A DNA stretch of 64,000 nt. Source: Davidsoniella eucalypti (taxonomy: Eukaryota; Ascomycota; Sordariomycetes; Microascales; Ceratocystidaceae). This document shows, one piece after another, positions 13,121-24,686 of this stretch. Made by a program: the position numbers and the translations under genes. Location of the stretch: assembly GCA_004009845.1 (NCBI GenBank), contig RMBW01000036.1:124001-188000 (forward strand), read 5' to 3'. Positions within the stretch are counted from its first letter, which is position 1; every line of letters starts with the position of its first letter. Below the pieces are notes generated by a model, which saw only the letters and a program-made list of their open reading frames with translations, had not been told where the DNA came from and did not search any database.

Positions 13121-14557
13121 GATCACAACGGTCTCAAGCTGGTCTACGAATCAACCACACCCATTCAAAAAGATACAACACATATATAATAGTAGTGTAA
13201 ACAAACCCAAGAGAAAGAATGAGCAATGGAGTGGGCGGAAATGATTTCATTCTCTCACCCCTTCTCATTATATAGATAGACGTACACTCCAACATCTCTT
13301 TGTGCTACTCCCTTTTTTATTTCCTTTTTTATTTCTGAAGATTACTGCTTGTTTTATAATTCATATTCCCCATTCTCATATCTTCAATTCTTGCACTTTT
13401 TTATCACTCTTACACTATTTTCACTATCCGTTAACTCACCTATCTACACTACTATACTGGTGATTTCTAGTATAAATACCATATTACATATCCCGCCCCC
13501 TTCCCCCCCTCCCCCTCGGAATCTCAGATTTTCTACGTTTTTATGAACTATTTAACTATTTCTTTTTTTAAACTTCATTTTCTTTTCCTTTTTAACCAAT
13601 ATCCTCACATTTCGTCTCTTTTTAAATACTCCACTTAGTCGTTATTCGTTTTGCTTTGTTTTTGTTTTGTTTTACACTTTCAAACTTGGTTTTTTTGTTA
13701 AGTTATTTGATATTCTCTTTTGTTTTGTTTTTTTATATAGTTAGTTTAGTTTATTTTCGTACGTAAAAGCGTTAAAAACAAAGCGGTGTATGATATATCT
13801 CTCTCCTTTTTTTCAAAATTTATTTCATCTTACTTTTTTGCATTGTGATTTTTGTTCGTTTCTTGTTTTATTTGAATATACATCTACATCTAATTTTATT
13901 TTTTAAATTTTATTTTTAGCTACCTATAACATTTTTTACATCGGAATAATGGTGACACAATGACATTGGGCTTCAAAAAAAAAACCCTCGACAAAGAAAG
14001 GTTAAGTTGATATGGTTTTACTAGATAGGAAACGTTACCTAGGTTGGATTTTGTTAGAAAAATATATAGCTATGCATCTATATTTTGTTATCTTTATTAA
14101 TTAATATGATACATGTACGACGAAGCTGCATTTTAACCTGTTTTATAAAATAAGAAATTGGTGATGGATCCAAATAGTTGAAAGGTCCAACACATGTGTG
14201 GCGCATTTATATAATAATATTGGCACAACACTTATCAAATACTTCATTTTTTACACAAAGAACCGGTAGCCATCATACATTTCCAAGCTTTACTACATGT
14301 AGTATCATTTTAGCCTACATAGCATCATCAACCATGAGATACTATTTTGAGTATGTATAGAGTTGAGCACTTAGCTTACGATGTAAATATCATTAGGTTA
14401 ACTGTAGTTATAGAGTCACTAAAAGTATAACTGTCTATTTTGAATAAAAACCGGAATAAATGACAACCTGATATGAGTAACCAAGAAACAGAAAGAACTC
14501 ACACTCCATAAAAAAAAAACCAAGAAATTAAAGAAAAAATGGGGAGAGTCTACTTGT
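13121..14557. other. AT/T-rich intergenic region between convergent genes
   Basis: It lies between the 3' ends of the disordered-protein gene and NDC1. It is strongly T-rich on the plus strand from 13300 to 13900 and AT-rich beyond. It probably holds two 3' UTRs and polyadenylation sites. No gene or structured element is visible. Confidence 0.6.
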
Positions 14558-16645
14558 TTACAGAATCTGCTGCATCTCATCTCTACCAAAACCTACTACC
14601 GGTTCTGGAATTTCTGCCGCAACATCGACGACGGGCGGGATGGCCACACGTTCCAAAGCAGCCTCCTTGGCTAATCTAAGATCCGTCTGCGTCAACCGCA
14701 GATCGGTAGCGTAGGGCTCGAACTCGGCTAGGATAGCACGTAGGCCAAATTTGAGTTCGTCGAGAACAGAATCGACCTCTGGCGTTTCGCGCGAACCCTT
14801 GATATCCGTCCAATGTAGCGGGAGGGATTCTTTAAAACCCTCAATGTTCAGAATAGTTCCGGTAAAGGCACGTACTAGGTTGCCAATGTCGAGATATACC
14901 TTGCCGAGTTTGTCTTCGGTCAAGCTAGAAACGGCCAAGTTACTGAGGGCAGTCGCGGCGTTGATGTACAGACTGATTTCTGCAAAGGGTGTGCCTAAGA
15001 CAATGGTGGTGAAACGTTTGTTGAATTCTTCACGGAAGAAGGGACCGATGTACTCATTCTCGATAACCTTCAATGCAATTTGCTTGAACCATGAAGCTAC
15101 ATGTTCAGGTGCCATGGCTTCCTGTTGTTCCTTGGTGATGAGACGGTCACGAGCTTGCTTGAGTGTTTTGCGAGCGATGGGGCTCAATCCAATTGATGTC
15201 TGTGATCCGGAGGTAATGGCATGACCAATGGCCTTTTCTAGCTCGCCCTTGATAGTGACTTCCTTGGACTGGGGCTGGAAAATGGAATCTTCTTTGACAG
15301 GAGCAAATGAACGGCGCTTGGGTTCGACAGCCGGGGCTGGAGGTGCTGTAGGAGCATCAGAGGGCGGCGCAACATAAGCCTCGATTTTGTTGCTGATTCC
15401 ATCCAGGGTCGTAACGCAGATAAGGCAGATTTGAGACCACACTGGTCCCTCTTTACGTTCAATATCCTCGAATATAGCCTTGCGTCTATCCGGAAATGAA
15501 CGAGCAATATGAGCAAGCTCCCACATGGCAAACGACTACACAGAGTACTTGGTTAGTATGACTAAATGATAAGATATACATAGCTTGACGTCTTGAGAAA
15601 AGAGGGGAGCCTTACGCGAGCGGATAGCTTCTTGCTCTTCAGCCCATTAAGCAGACTGCCATTGGGGTCCTTGGACTCGGAAGTCAGAGGGTTACCATTC
15701 TTAAGAGGCTCCTTCACGATCATGCTCGAGAAAGCGGCGTTGCTAAGCTGCCACATGAACAAGAGTAGGAAGCCACTGTATGAGCACTGGATGATAGTGG
15801 TGAGGGTTAGCGGCCAGGAGGGTGGCAGCATATTGGTTCTCGGCATGTTGTAGAAAGGACGGGTAAATGAAAGCGTCCAGCTCCAGATGAATGACCGTAG
15901 GAAGATGTGATAGATGATAGTGTTGACCAAGACCATGATGATGCTGGCACTCAAAGACTGGATTAGAATAGAAGGAATACTGAAGGCGATCTGCTGTGCT
16001 ATAGCATCGCCGTTGTTAGCCTTCTTCTTGTCCGCCTTTTCGGAGCCCAAGATCATGCGGTCTTCATCCCGCCATAGATGCCACAGTGACTGGCCCACGG
16101 CCAGCAGGGCGAGATATGAGCCGAGGAAAAGCGGCTTCTCATTTAGACGGGTGCGATCGGCGCCGATGTGTAGGATGAGATTCATCTGTGACGAAGAGGA
16201 GCGGGTGCTGATGAAGACAGGCCAGAAGCAGGCAGTCGAGAGCAAGTATGTAAAGAACACCTCGGCGGTTTGAAATTTCAGGGCGTTCTGCAAGAGGCAG
16301 TTGAAGCTCGAGGTCGAGGTACGGAGGCCGACATGGTACTGGCTGATGCGCAGGAAGAGCACCCAGATGCCGGAGAGAAGGAGGAAGCTAGTCCGTACGC
16401 CAGTTGGGCCGATAGGAAACCATGACCAGAGGTCTGGAGAGAAAATGTATGGGTTAGTATATATCGATGGAACAAATGGCCAGGTTTGTGGTGGGTGGGT
16501 GCTAACAAGAAGTCCAGGGCGCTAGTATCACAGCCTCTATGTACGATATGGCAAGCAGCACGCCGGTTGTGATGATGAAACGACGATGCAGCGCCGCCTG
16601 CAAGAAGTCCTTGTAAGGAGGGATGCGAACAGGTCGTCGAGCCAT
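14558..16645 (-). CDS. NDC1: Nucleoporin NDC1 (nuclear pore / spindle pole body membrane protein)
   Basis: Three exons on the minus strand: 16645-16507, 16433-15616 and 15535-14558. They join to 644 aa, the usual fungal Ndc1 length. Introns are 73 nt (branch TACTAAC) and 80 nt. Ndc1 is an integral nuclear-envelope protein that anchors nuclear pore complexes and, in fungi, the spindle pole body. Recognisable family features are the N-terminal basic PYKDFLQAALHRRF before a first membrane helix (about 23-43), the LWSWFPIGP segment after intron 1, the NEKPLFLGSYLALL block with further hydrophobic helices (to about residue 290), and a soluble helical C-terminal half starting at SFAMWELAHIARSF. The first exon is short (46 codons) and easily missed. 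It is divergent from PEP12, with about 880 bp between the starts. Confidence 0.92.
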
Positions 16646-17529
16646 CGTGATGATGTTAGACTGTTAGTAAGATTTGGGCCCTTCCGTTCTCGTGCTCGAG
16701 GGACAGCTTTCACGCACGGTATCAAAAAATAAAATGAAAAAATAAACTTCATAGAAAAAATAGGAAGAAGCCAAAATATCGTTGAAGGCTCTCTCTTTCT
16801 TCTTCCTGCTAAGGCCGCTAAAAAATTGGCACCAAAACTTATTGTTGCTACAGCTTCCTATTCCTAAAGTAAATAAATTTAGCTCCCGACGCGAAAAGCG
16901 TCAAAAAAGCATGGCAACCGATAAGCTAGACTGGACCTTCGCTGTCACGTGCCGATAGTAGGCTGTCTTGGTAGAGCCATAAGTATGCGAGCAGCCAGCA
17001 CATATTTATAAGCTGTCACATGACTGATACTTTTGAGCAAGGCTGTGTCTCAGAATAACGCTAGGCTGGACCAGTCAGTGTACGTACTGTACAATTACAC
17101 TACAAGCTACACTACTTGTGGGGCAGAAATGTGGATGCTTTTATGATATAGGCACAAGGGACCTTAATGAAACGATCTTGAACAATGCTCGCAATTTTCT
17201 GCGCAGGCTTCACTTCTATTATTCCAACCTACGTCACCACACTTTTGCTTCTTGTTTTTGCTTCCCATCACAGCTGGGATCTGGTTTATCTTGGCTGCAT
17301 CTCTGCATATTCTTCTTTCGGTCTCCTCTCTTGCGCTTCTACAGAGCCAGGTCACATGCGATCTGCGGCCTTTTTGCTTCACGAACCAACGATACGATAA
17401 AACTACGTTTTTGTTGCGCCGACCGAATCCCAATCCTACATCGCTGATAAGAAAGGGCGAACCTCGCTACTCCATTCTCGACGCATTCCCTCTTCTTCTC
17501 CCAACTATCACCGCTTCCGCTATCCCACC
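16646..17529. other. Divergent promoter region NDC1 / PEP12
   Basis: This 884-bp spacer separates two divergent start codons and must contain both promoters. It holds a CACGTG palindrome at 16946-16951 and, about 75 bp further on, a related GCTGTCACATG motif. The part nearest PEP12 is pyrimidine-rich, as is common in fungal leaders. No gene is seen. Confidence 0.6.
16946..16951. promoter_or_regulatory. CACGTG E-box in the NDC1/PEP12 promoter
   Basis: A perfect CACGTG palindrome, the binding motif of bHLH factors (Cbf1/Pho4/SREBP type). It lies 300 bp from the NDC1 start and 580 bp from the PEP12 start. A second copy of the surrounding GCTGTCAC-TG context with one base changed follows at about 17024. 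Role inferred from motif only. Confidence 0.3.
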
Positions 17530-18477
17530 ATGTCCTTCGATCAGCTCTCCAGTCTCGAGGCGCAAACCAGTGGCTCTGCCGCCTACAGCGACGACCCGGC
17601 TTTCAAGCAACTGCTTACCGAGCTGCGCAGTAGCCTTTTTGCTTTCCAGCGCACATGCTCGCAGTTGCGCACCGATGTCAACCTCCTCGGCACTCGGCGC
17701 GACACTGCCCGCGTAAGAGAGCGGGTGCACAAGCTTCTCGAGACGTCGCGCACTCAATGCAAAGACCTCGGCGATGGTGTGAAGAAGCTCCAGAACTTTG
17801 ATGATCTCTCCGTAAGTAGCAAGCCCCTCTCTCGAATTAATCTTGTAATCTGGAGTTGCTACCTTCGATCACGTTACAGTGGTGGGGAAAGCATATATAA
17901 TCATGGGCGTTTGGAATTATCGCTAACCTAGTAACCACTCCTTGCACAGAAACAACAAAAATACGAACAAAACAAGGTCTCGACACAGTTTCAGGACACA
18001 CTGCGCGACTTCCAGAGCCTTCAGCGTCTAGCTCTTGAAAAGGAAAAGGCTTCGGTCAATGCGGCCCGCGCTGCCGTCGAGGCTGAAGATGGTGTAGCAA
18101 CCGGCTCCCCTGGCTCTCAATCGCAGCAACAGCTACTCCAACAACAGGAGCTCGTCAATCTTGCGCCACAAGAGGAGGTTGACTTCCAAGAGCAACTCAT
18201 TATCGAACGCGAGGAAGAGATCCAGAATATTGAACGTGGTGTCAGCGACATCAACGTGCTATTCCGCCAGGTCAACCAGATCGTCGCTGAACAGGGCGAG
18301 TCTTTGACGACCATTGCGGACAACGTCGAGCGAGTTCGCGATGATACTCGTGGTGCTATGACCGAGACGGCACAGGCTGCGAGATATCAAAAGGCTGCCC
18401 GTAACAAGAGCTGTCTCCTACTGCTGATCCTGTCGGTAATCCTGACGATCGTGCTGCTGGCCATTTTCTTGGACTAA
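17530..18477 (+). CDS. PEP12: Syntaxin Pep12 (endosomal/prevacuolar Qa-SNARE)
   Basis: Exons 17530-17811 and 17950-18477, phase 0, giving 269 aa; the intron is 138 nt. Pep12-type syntaxins drive fusion of Golgi-derived vesicles with the late endosome. Residues 1-94 match the start of the Habc helical region (SFDQLSSLEAQ..., QLRTDVNLLGTRRDTARVR). A glutamine-rich linker follows at about 150-160. The SNARE motif spans about 178-240 with IERGVSDINVLFRQVNQIVAEQGE. Its zero-layer glutamine is about Gln209. A single C-terminal anchor at 249-268 ends only one residue before the C terminus, as expected for a tail-anchored SNARE. It is convergent with COX18, with 300 bp between the stop codons. Confidence 0.92.
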
Positions 18478-18777
18478 ACACTAGTTTTTTTTTTGTGTTC
18501 TACTTTTGCAAATCTTGTTTCTCATTGTGGTTATATTCTGTTTTATTTCTAGGGTTTCTGGCGTTGTGTGGGCTGGCCTATCTATTATTTTGACGTTCTT
18601 GTTTCTTGCTTCGCTTTTTATCTTTCTTAGTACCATCACAATATCCTTAGTCACAGGCACGCCACTGTTTATACAACAAATGGGCCGTGGTTATTCTTTC
18701 CTTCATTTATCGATATTTTTTATATATTTATGCATTGATATGAAAATACAAAGTTCCGCCCGCATTGTAGAACCCAT
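18478..18777. other. Convergent 3' spacer PEP12 / COX18
   Basis: This 300-bp T-rich stretch contains both 3' ends. No extra gene is visible. Transcripts may overlap here. Confidence 0.6.
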
Positions 18778-19806
18778 CTATTTTGATGTGATTTTGCTGT
18801 CCCCTTTTATATACCAATTCATTGGCTTTCCCTTTGCTGGTGGCTTGTATCTTTTTGCCTTTGCAACCTTATCTGATAGTACCTCGTAACTCAAATTGGT
18901 AAAGGGCTCCTTCTTTTGTATACTCCTTACCCCTCTAAACGATAGCAAGCTAGACACAACAAACAACGAAGAGCCTGCCGTTAACGCGTCTAACCCAGTT
19001 AGCCACAACGGGGTAGCTAGTAATGATACCCGAATCAACCGGAGACGCAACGGTGATAGCCCACTAGACTCATGAGGGTCTGGTTTGCCTAAGACATCTT
19101 TCCAGGCCGCTGTAGAGCGAGGGAGCCATGAAAGTGTGATGAGTGTCATAGACGCTATAGGTAGAATATAGTAGGGGTCATGGACAGATAGATCCTGGAA
19201 CCACAAGCAACCTTCGGTCGTAACAGCCGGGTCGATCTCACCCATTTTCTCGCCCCAGATACTCAGGCCGCCAGTGAGTCGTCTGAAGAGAGAGACCGAG
19301 TACAGCCACGAAAAGAACGACAAACCCTGTATGATTCCTGTTGAAGCTCTCTTGGCGATGTTGATACCTGTCCAGCCAAGTTTTCTGTAAAGACTTTTAG
19401 CCAAGCGTGGTGCCAAGACTAGACGAGTGTTGCCATATGCACGCTTTCCCGCAGCCTCGATAGACTGGGCTAAGAAATGAACATGCATCAACGGTAATAT
19501 CTTCTTCCTTTGCTTCCATATGAGAGGCATACGGAAGATACAAGTGTGGGCAAGCCCTGAAGCCGAGATGAGTAGATACCACGGGATACCGGTAGCGTGG
19601 TGGATGTTGTTGACAACCTCTTGCACAGGCAGGAATATCGGGTCGAAGAAGAAGCTCCGCGCACCAGATACGCGCAGACTAGTAGCCGGAAACGACGACA
19701 GGACAGACGATGTGCTTCTGAGGAAAGGCGAGGGTGCTCGTGTGGCACTAGATAGCGCATGTGAGCGGAAGCCCACGGGCAAGCGTTGAGCCCGCAGGGC
19801 GTTCAT
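18778..19806 (-). CDS. COX18: Cox18, mitochondrial inner-membrane insertase (Oxa1/YidC family)
   Basis: A single-exon 342-aa protein. Cox18 exports the C-terminal tail of Cox2 across the inner membrane during cytochrome c oxidase assembly. The first 45 residues are rich in Arg, Ser and Ala with few acids, a typical mitochondrial presequence. The family signature follows: VVNNIHHATGIPWYLLI with the first membrane helix (about 64-90), the basic loop FRMPLIWKQRKK, then GCLWFQDLSVHDPYYILPI with the next helix pair, and two more hydrophobic segments near 260-300. Length and motif order fit Cox18 better than Oxa1, which has a longer tail. The start is the only ATG that keeps the presequence. Its promoter is shared with ALG11 on the opposite strand. 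Confidence 0.9.
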   Translation of the reverse strand: MNALRAQRLPVGFRSHALSSATRAPSPFLRSTSSVLSSFPATSLRVSGARSFFFDPIFLPVQEVVNNIHHATGIPWYLLISASGLAHTCIFRMPLIWKQRKKILPLMHVHFLAQSIEAAGKRAYGNTRLVLAPRLAKSLYRKLGWTGINIAKRASTGIIQGLSFFSWLYSVSLFRRLTGGLSIWGEKMGEIDPAVTTEGCLWFQDLSVHDPYYILPIASMTLITLSWLPRSTAAWKDVLGKPDPHESSGLSPLRLRLIRVSLLATPLWLTGLDALTAGSSLFVVSSLLSFRGVRSIQKKEPFTNLSYEVLSDKVAKAKRYKPPAKGKPMNWYIKGDSKITSK

Positions 19807-20539
19807 AGTGAGACAAAGAGAGGGCTAGTACGGTGATAGGGGTTGGCTTTGATAAACTTCATGAGCTGAGAGCTAAAGATGGGTCTATAATGAGGCCGAA
19901 TTGCTCTTTTTTTTTCTGTAAGCCGGCTGCAAAACTTGACATAAGCTGTCGTCGAATAAAATCACATTAGTTGCATTCTAGATGCTTGTACCTTCCGGGT
20001 GTGTAACGGGCCTCGCTGCTGCTGAGTCAGCCATGATAATTTGTGGGGTAGGCGTAGTAACTACCTTCTATATGGTGGCCACGCTTCAAATTAAGCGGCA
20101 ACGTCGTTTCTAATCAATCCAATCCCGACCATCAATTCAAGCACATTGTTCTTTTTGGTCCTTTGAAGTGCAACGACTCGTGACAATCACGATTGCGACC
20201 AAAAGGCTCTTCTTTTTTTGCTTTTTTGTCTTTTGTCTATTCGGATGTTCTTTTTTTTTCAATCACATTCTTTAGCGCTGATTCGCCGGCTTCCAAATCA
20301 GCTGGATTAAGCAGACACTCTGTACAGATATCTTCAACCGGCCCTGGAGGTCACCTTGGCTTCTTCTTTGTCTAGCCTTTTATTCTACATTCTTTACCCG
20401 GAGCTGTCCGAAAAGTAGCCTATTTCGAGACTTCACGATCCTGAGCCCTGAATCGCCTTTCTCTACTCAATCTTACCAAGCGCCACATCTACCTCCGTTT
20501 ATATATACACCATTTCTATCATCGTTACTCCGTCTCAGC
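19807..20539. other. Divergent promoter region COX18 / ALG11
   Basis: A 733-bp spacer between two divergent starts. It carries a GCTGAGTCAGC palindrome at 20021-20031. The ALG11 side (20190-20530) is pyrimidine-rich leader sequence. No gene is seen. Confidence 0.6.
20021..20031. promoter_or_regulatory. TGAGTCA palindrome (Gcn4/CpcA or AP-1 type site)
   Basis: An 11-bp perfect palindrome containing TGAGTCA, the consensus for Gcn4/CpcA and AP-1-like bZIP factors. It lies between two divergent genes, about 215 bp from the COX18 start and 510 bp from the ALG11 start. The motif is seen directly; use by a bZIP factor is inference. Confidence 0.4.
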
Positions 20540-22331
20540 ATGGATACTCTTAAACCGGAGCTCTGCTCCACGTCACCTGATGCCGCCTGCCACTCGGCAT
20601 CGTCTGTATCGTGGGTGAGCTGGAACAGCTCGCTGTATGTCGGCCTCGCCTTGGTCGCTATCGGCGCTTATAACATGTTCCTAGTGCTTGTAGTGCTCCG
20701 TGGCACTGGTGCTCTGCTCGGTTGGTACCTGCGTACTAAGACGGCTGGCCGCCGTGCTAGCATCCTCAGCCCCGTTGAAGAACTGGGACCGAGTTCCAGC
20801 GATGATGGCTGGGAAAACGTCGTGATTCCCGGCACTGATAAGACAGCTGCCGAGATTGCAAGCACCTGGGGTGAAGACAAAATCATCGGCTTCTTCCACC
20901 CATTTTGGTAAGTTCATCGCGAAAAGCGCACATGTCCTTTATAGTTCTAATACTAACTTTTGGGGCTTAGCAATGCTGGAGGCGGTGGTGAGAGAGTCCT
21001 ATGGGCCGCGATTCGCGCGACACAGTTGCGCTGGCCTAAAGCACGCATCGTTGTCTACACTGGTGATTTAAATGCCACCAAAGAACAGTTGTTGTCTAGA
21101 GTTAAGGTATGTTTTCTATCTTCACTTAATACTTGATATAAATCTAACCTCGAGTTTCTAGCACCAATTCAACATCCAACTTCATGCGCCGACAATCACA
21201 TTCCTCTACCTCTCGACTCGCCATTGGGTTCTTCCGTCGACTTGGCCCCGCGCAACACTTCTAGGCCAGTCGCTTGGCTCACTTGTGCTAGCTTGGGATG
21301 CGTTCCAACTGGTCGTCCCTGATATATTCATCGATACCATGGGCTATGCCTTTGCGCTCGGCTTGTCGAAGTTCCTATTCAGTAACGTTCCTACAGGCGC
21401 CTATGTCCACTACCCTACCATTTCGACCGATATGCTATCCTCTTTGGACCCGTCATCGTCCACTGGAAGTCTTGGTGTCAATGCTGGTCAGGGTGTTGGC
21501 TGGAGAGGAACTGCTAAGAAGCTATACTGGCAAGCCTTTGCCAAGCTCTATTCTCGTGCTGGCTCTAGTGTCGACGTTGTTATGACCAACTCGTCTTGGA
21601 CACAGGATCATATCAACAAATTATGGACGCCTTACCGCACAAGTGACGGCAAAAAATCAGTGGCACCTATAACTGTTGTTTACCCGCCCTGCGCCGTTGA
21701 GGAAATGGCAAGCAAGATTGACGTTTCTATCGAATCTGAAGCCAAGCGAGAAAAGGTTATTCTGTGCATCGCGCAATTTCGTCCCGAGAAGAACCACCGC
21801 CTGCTTATCCAGTCATTTGCCAAGTTTGCTGCTACCCAAACGCCAGCATCCAAAGATACCCGGCTGGTTCTTATCGGAAGTGTGCGGGACGACGCAGACT
21901 CCAAGCTAGTCTATGAATTACGTCTTCTTGTCAACGAACTTGGCGTCAAGGACCGTGTGGACTTTGTTCTCGATGCGCCATGGCCTGATGTCCTCATGTG
22001 GCTCAGCAAAGCCTTTGTTGGTGTCAACGGAATGTGGAACGAGCACTTTGGAATCGGTGTCGTCGAGTACGAAGCGGCTGGTCTGATCTCTGTCGTCCAT
22101 AACAGCGGCGGTCCTAAGCTAGACATCGTCAGGGAGATCGAGGGACTACCTACAGGCTTCCATGCGATAACCGCCGAGGAGTTTGCTGAGGGTTATGAGA
22201 AGGCGCTTTCATTAGACGATCCATTGGCTATGAGATTGCGTGCTCGCAAGAGCGCCACCAGATTCACAGAGCAGGTCTTTGCGACACGCTGGCTTGAAGA
22301 GACGGAGCGTTTGGTTGCACTTTGTCCCTAA
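20540..22331 (+). CDS. ALG11: Alg11, GDP-Man:Man3GlcNAc2-PP-dolichol alpha-1,2-mannosyltransferase
   Basis: Exons 20540-20907, 20971-21106 and 21162-22331 join to 557 aa. Introns are 63 nt (branch TACTAAC) and 55 nt. Alg11 adds the fourth and fifth mannoses to the dolichol-linked N-glycan precursor on the cytosolic face of the ER. An N-terminal membrane helix lies at about 36-60. The first exon junction creates the family motif FFHPFCNAGGGGERVLW, which confirms the splice. The C-terminal GT-B/GT4 domain has ILCIAQFRPEKNH and the EX7E motif in NEHFGIGVVEYEAAG, with glutamates at about 462 and 470. Length and motifs are those of an intact enzyme. It is convergent with the GGT gene, whose stop codon lies 270 bp downstream. 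Confidence 0.94.
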
Positions 22332-22600
22332 AATCGGGAGACTTGACAACCCGAACAACTTAACTTTTGCGCCTGTTTGGTGTTTTTTTTTTGGCCTATA
22401 TCATTGTGCATTGTTCCACTGCTTTTTTTTTTCTTTCTCCGTTTATATCTCCTTTGCCTCTTGTAAATTATTTTTATATTTGTTTCTATGCTTCTATACT
22501 TCATCTTGTTATTTGTGTAATCTGTCTATACATTAAAGAATACTAGTCATTTAATTATGTTTTCTTTACAGCCAATTCTAACTACATGTGCTTCGAATAT

Positions 22601-24686
22601 CTAAACTGAAACGCCTCCGCTATTCTTCTGTCTCGGTTCCGACGCCGGCTCAAACACGCCATCTTCGCCCAATCTGATTCCCTGTACGGCACTCAACCCT
22701 TCTCTAACACGAGTGATAACATGTCCGCGTTCCAACATAGCATCGATTGTCTCATTATCGAACTTATACTCGAAAGTGACCGTATTAGGAACCAACTGAT
22801 CGTGTTGGCGAGGACGAGCCAAGGCTTCGTACATGCTCATGCCGTGTTCTAGCACGTGCCAGATGACTTGTGTGGTAGAAGAGATGATGCGGGAGCCTCC
22901 GGCGGCGCCAACGGTGAGATATAGAGAGCCGTCGAGTCGGTCAATGATTACGGGCGTGATTGAGGATAGAGGGCGTTTGCCGGGACGGATGAAGTTGGAG
23001 GGAGACGGGGCGAAGCCAAACTCGTTGGGAACGCCGGGGATAGAAAAGTCGTTCATCTCATCGTTTCTACACAATAGTGAGTTTCAGTTAGAGGGCACTT
23101 TGCTCGTAAGACGTAGTTTATTCGGTAATCGAGATCATATATGAAGCCTTACAAGATAATTCCCGTCTTGGGATCGATGAGCTGCGCGCCAAAGAGTAGG
23201 TTGATCGTCGTCGTCAACGTCGTTGCCATGCCAGACTTGTCGGCCGTGACAATATGTGATGTACCCTGGCCCTCACTAGTGAATTCACCAGTGGGGTTAT
23301 ACCTCTCTACGGGCTGTGTGCGGTCATCGTAGATGCGGTTGCGGATTGACCGGGCAGTACGAGTCTCGAGAAGCTCCTTTTCGAGACTGGGAACACTGTC
23401 CACATACATTGGGTCACCAAAGGACATTCGTGCGCCATAAGCAAAGCGCATGGCCTAGGTACAAGTGTTAGTAAATGGATCGGACTGTCTTTATACATAT
23501 AGAGATGGGTAACTTACCTCGTCGAATCGGTGGACGCTAACGTTAGTGTTAGCCCAGTCGGCCACGTCGTATTGTTCCATGACTTTTAGGTTGGCTAAGC
23601 AGATAGCACCGCTAGCCGGGGCACCAACGGTGTTGAGAGTGTGGTTGCGATATTGGATGCTGAGAGGCTCACGGATCTCGACTTTGTAATTTTGAAGATC
23701 GTCCAGTGTCAATATGCCATCAGACTTCTGGATCGTCTCAACCATGGATTCGGCAATGGGGCCGGTATAAAACGCATCTGGTCCCTCCAAAGCAATCTTC
23801 TCTAGGGTACTTTATAGATCTTTTGGTTAGTGAATATCAACATGAAAAGGATGAATATGACTTGACTTACTCGGCATAGCGTTTTCTCGTTATCGTGTCG
23901 CCGCGCGTCAGCAGTGTTCCGTTGGGCGCAAAGTCCAGAGCCCAGTCTGGATGCTCGATGAGGAAATTATACGGCGCTGAAGCTATGGTTGCTTCCATGT
24001 ATCGCGCCAGGTCCGAGCTCACTTCATAAGCCGTGTCAGTAGTTGTAAGCCAACGTGTACGATTCAAGCACATCTCATACCTCTGAATCCATGACGTGCG
24101 ATGTTAGCAGCTGGCATTACGAGATCCTTCCATGGCAACGTCTGGAGTATTGTTAGCGCAGTACTGGTGCTTCATCATTATCAAGGGGCTAGTTACATAC
24201 TCCATACTTCTCGTGTGCATATTGTAAGCCGCGGATCTCGCCGGGGACAGCTACAGAAAGCCCACCGTAGACACTGTGCTTAGGGTTATGTTTGTACATA
24301 TCCTCGAATGCTGCTGCCGGCGCGGTTTCTCGGAAATCAATGGCTTCATACTTGCCCTTTGCATCGCGGACTAGCAAGAAGCCTCCGCCACCGATCCCGG
24401 AGTGATACATGCCTATCACGCCGACGCATAGTGTAGTTCCAATCAGACTGTCGACGGCATTGCCCTAGTAAGTTGTTGGTGAGTCAGCTATGAGAGCATA
24501 TAGGGGACCTCGAGCTTGCTAGTTACTTACGCCGCGAGCTAGAATTGACCGGCCGATCTCACTGCATTCGATGCTCTCGCTTGCAACGGCGCCAATCTTG
24601 CCGTGTGTCTTACCATCGAGCATGAACTCTGTTGGAAAGGCGTGGATGCATGGCGCAGTGAGCAGTAGGACGACAGCCGTCCTCAT
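22601..24686 (-). CDS. Gamma-glutamyl transpeptidase, secreted or vacuolar (GGT family)
   Basis: Seven exons on the minus strand: 24686-24531, 24464-24201, 24141-24081, 24021-23871, 23809-23518, 23454-23153 and 23066-22601. They join to 563 aa, the normal GGT length. The enzyme splits the gamma-glutamyl bond of glutathione and transfers the glutamyl group to peptides or water. The N terminus (MRTAVVLLLTAPCIHA) is a signal peptide. Family blocks are ARGGNAVDS, SGIGGGGFLLVRDAKG, DFRETAPAAA, VPGEIRGL and ILNDEMNDFSIPG, the last formed across the final splice. The autoproteolytic and catalytic threonine is in GQGTSH, about Thr373, at the start of the small subunit. TVGAAGGSRI near the C terminus matches the oxyanion region. 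Exon 3 is only 61 nt. The symbol ECM38 or GGT would fit, but paralogs are common, so none is assigned. Confidence 0.9.
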
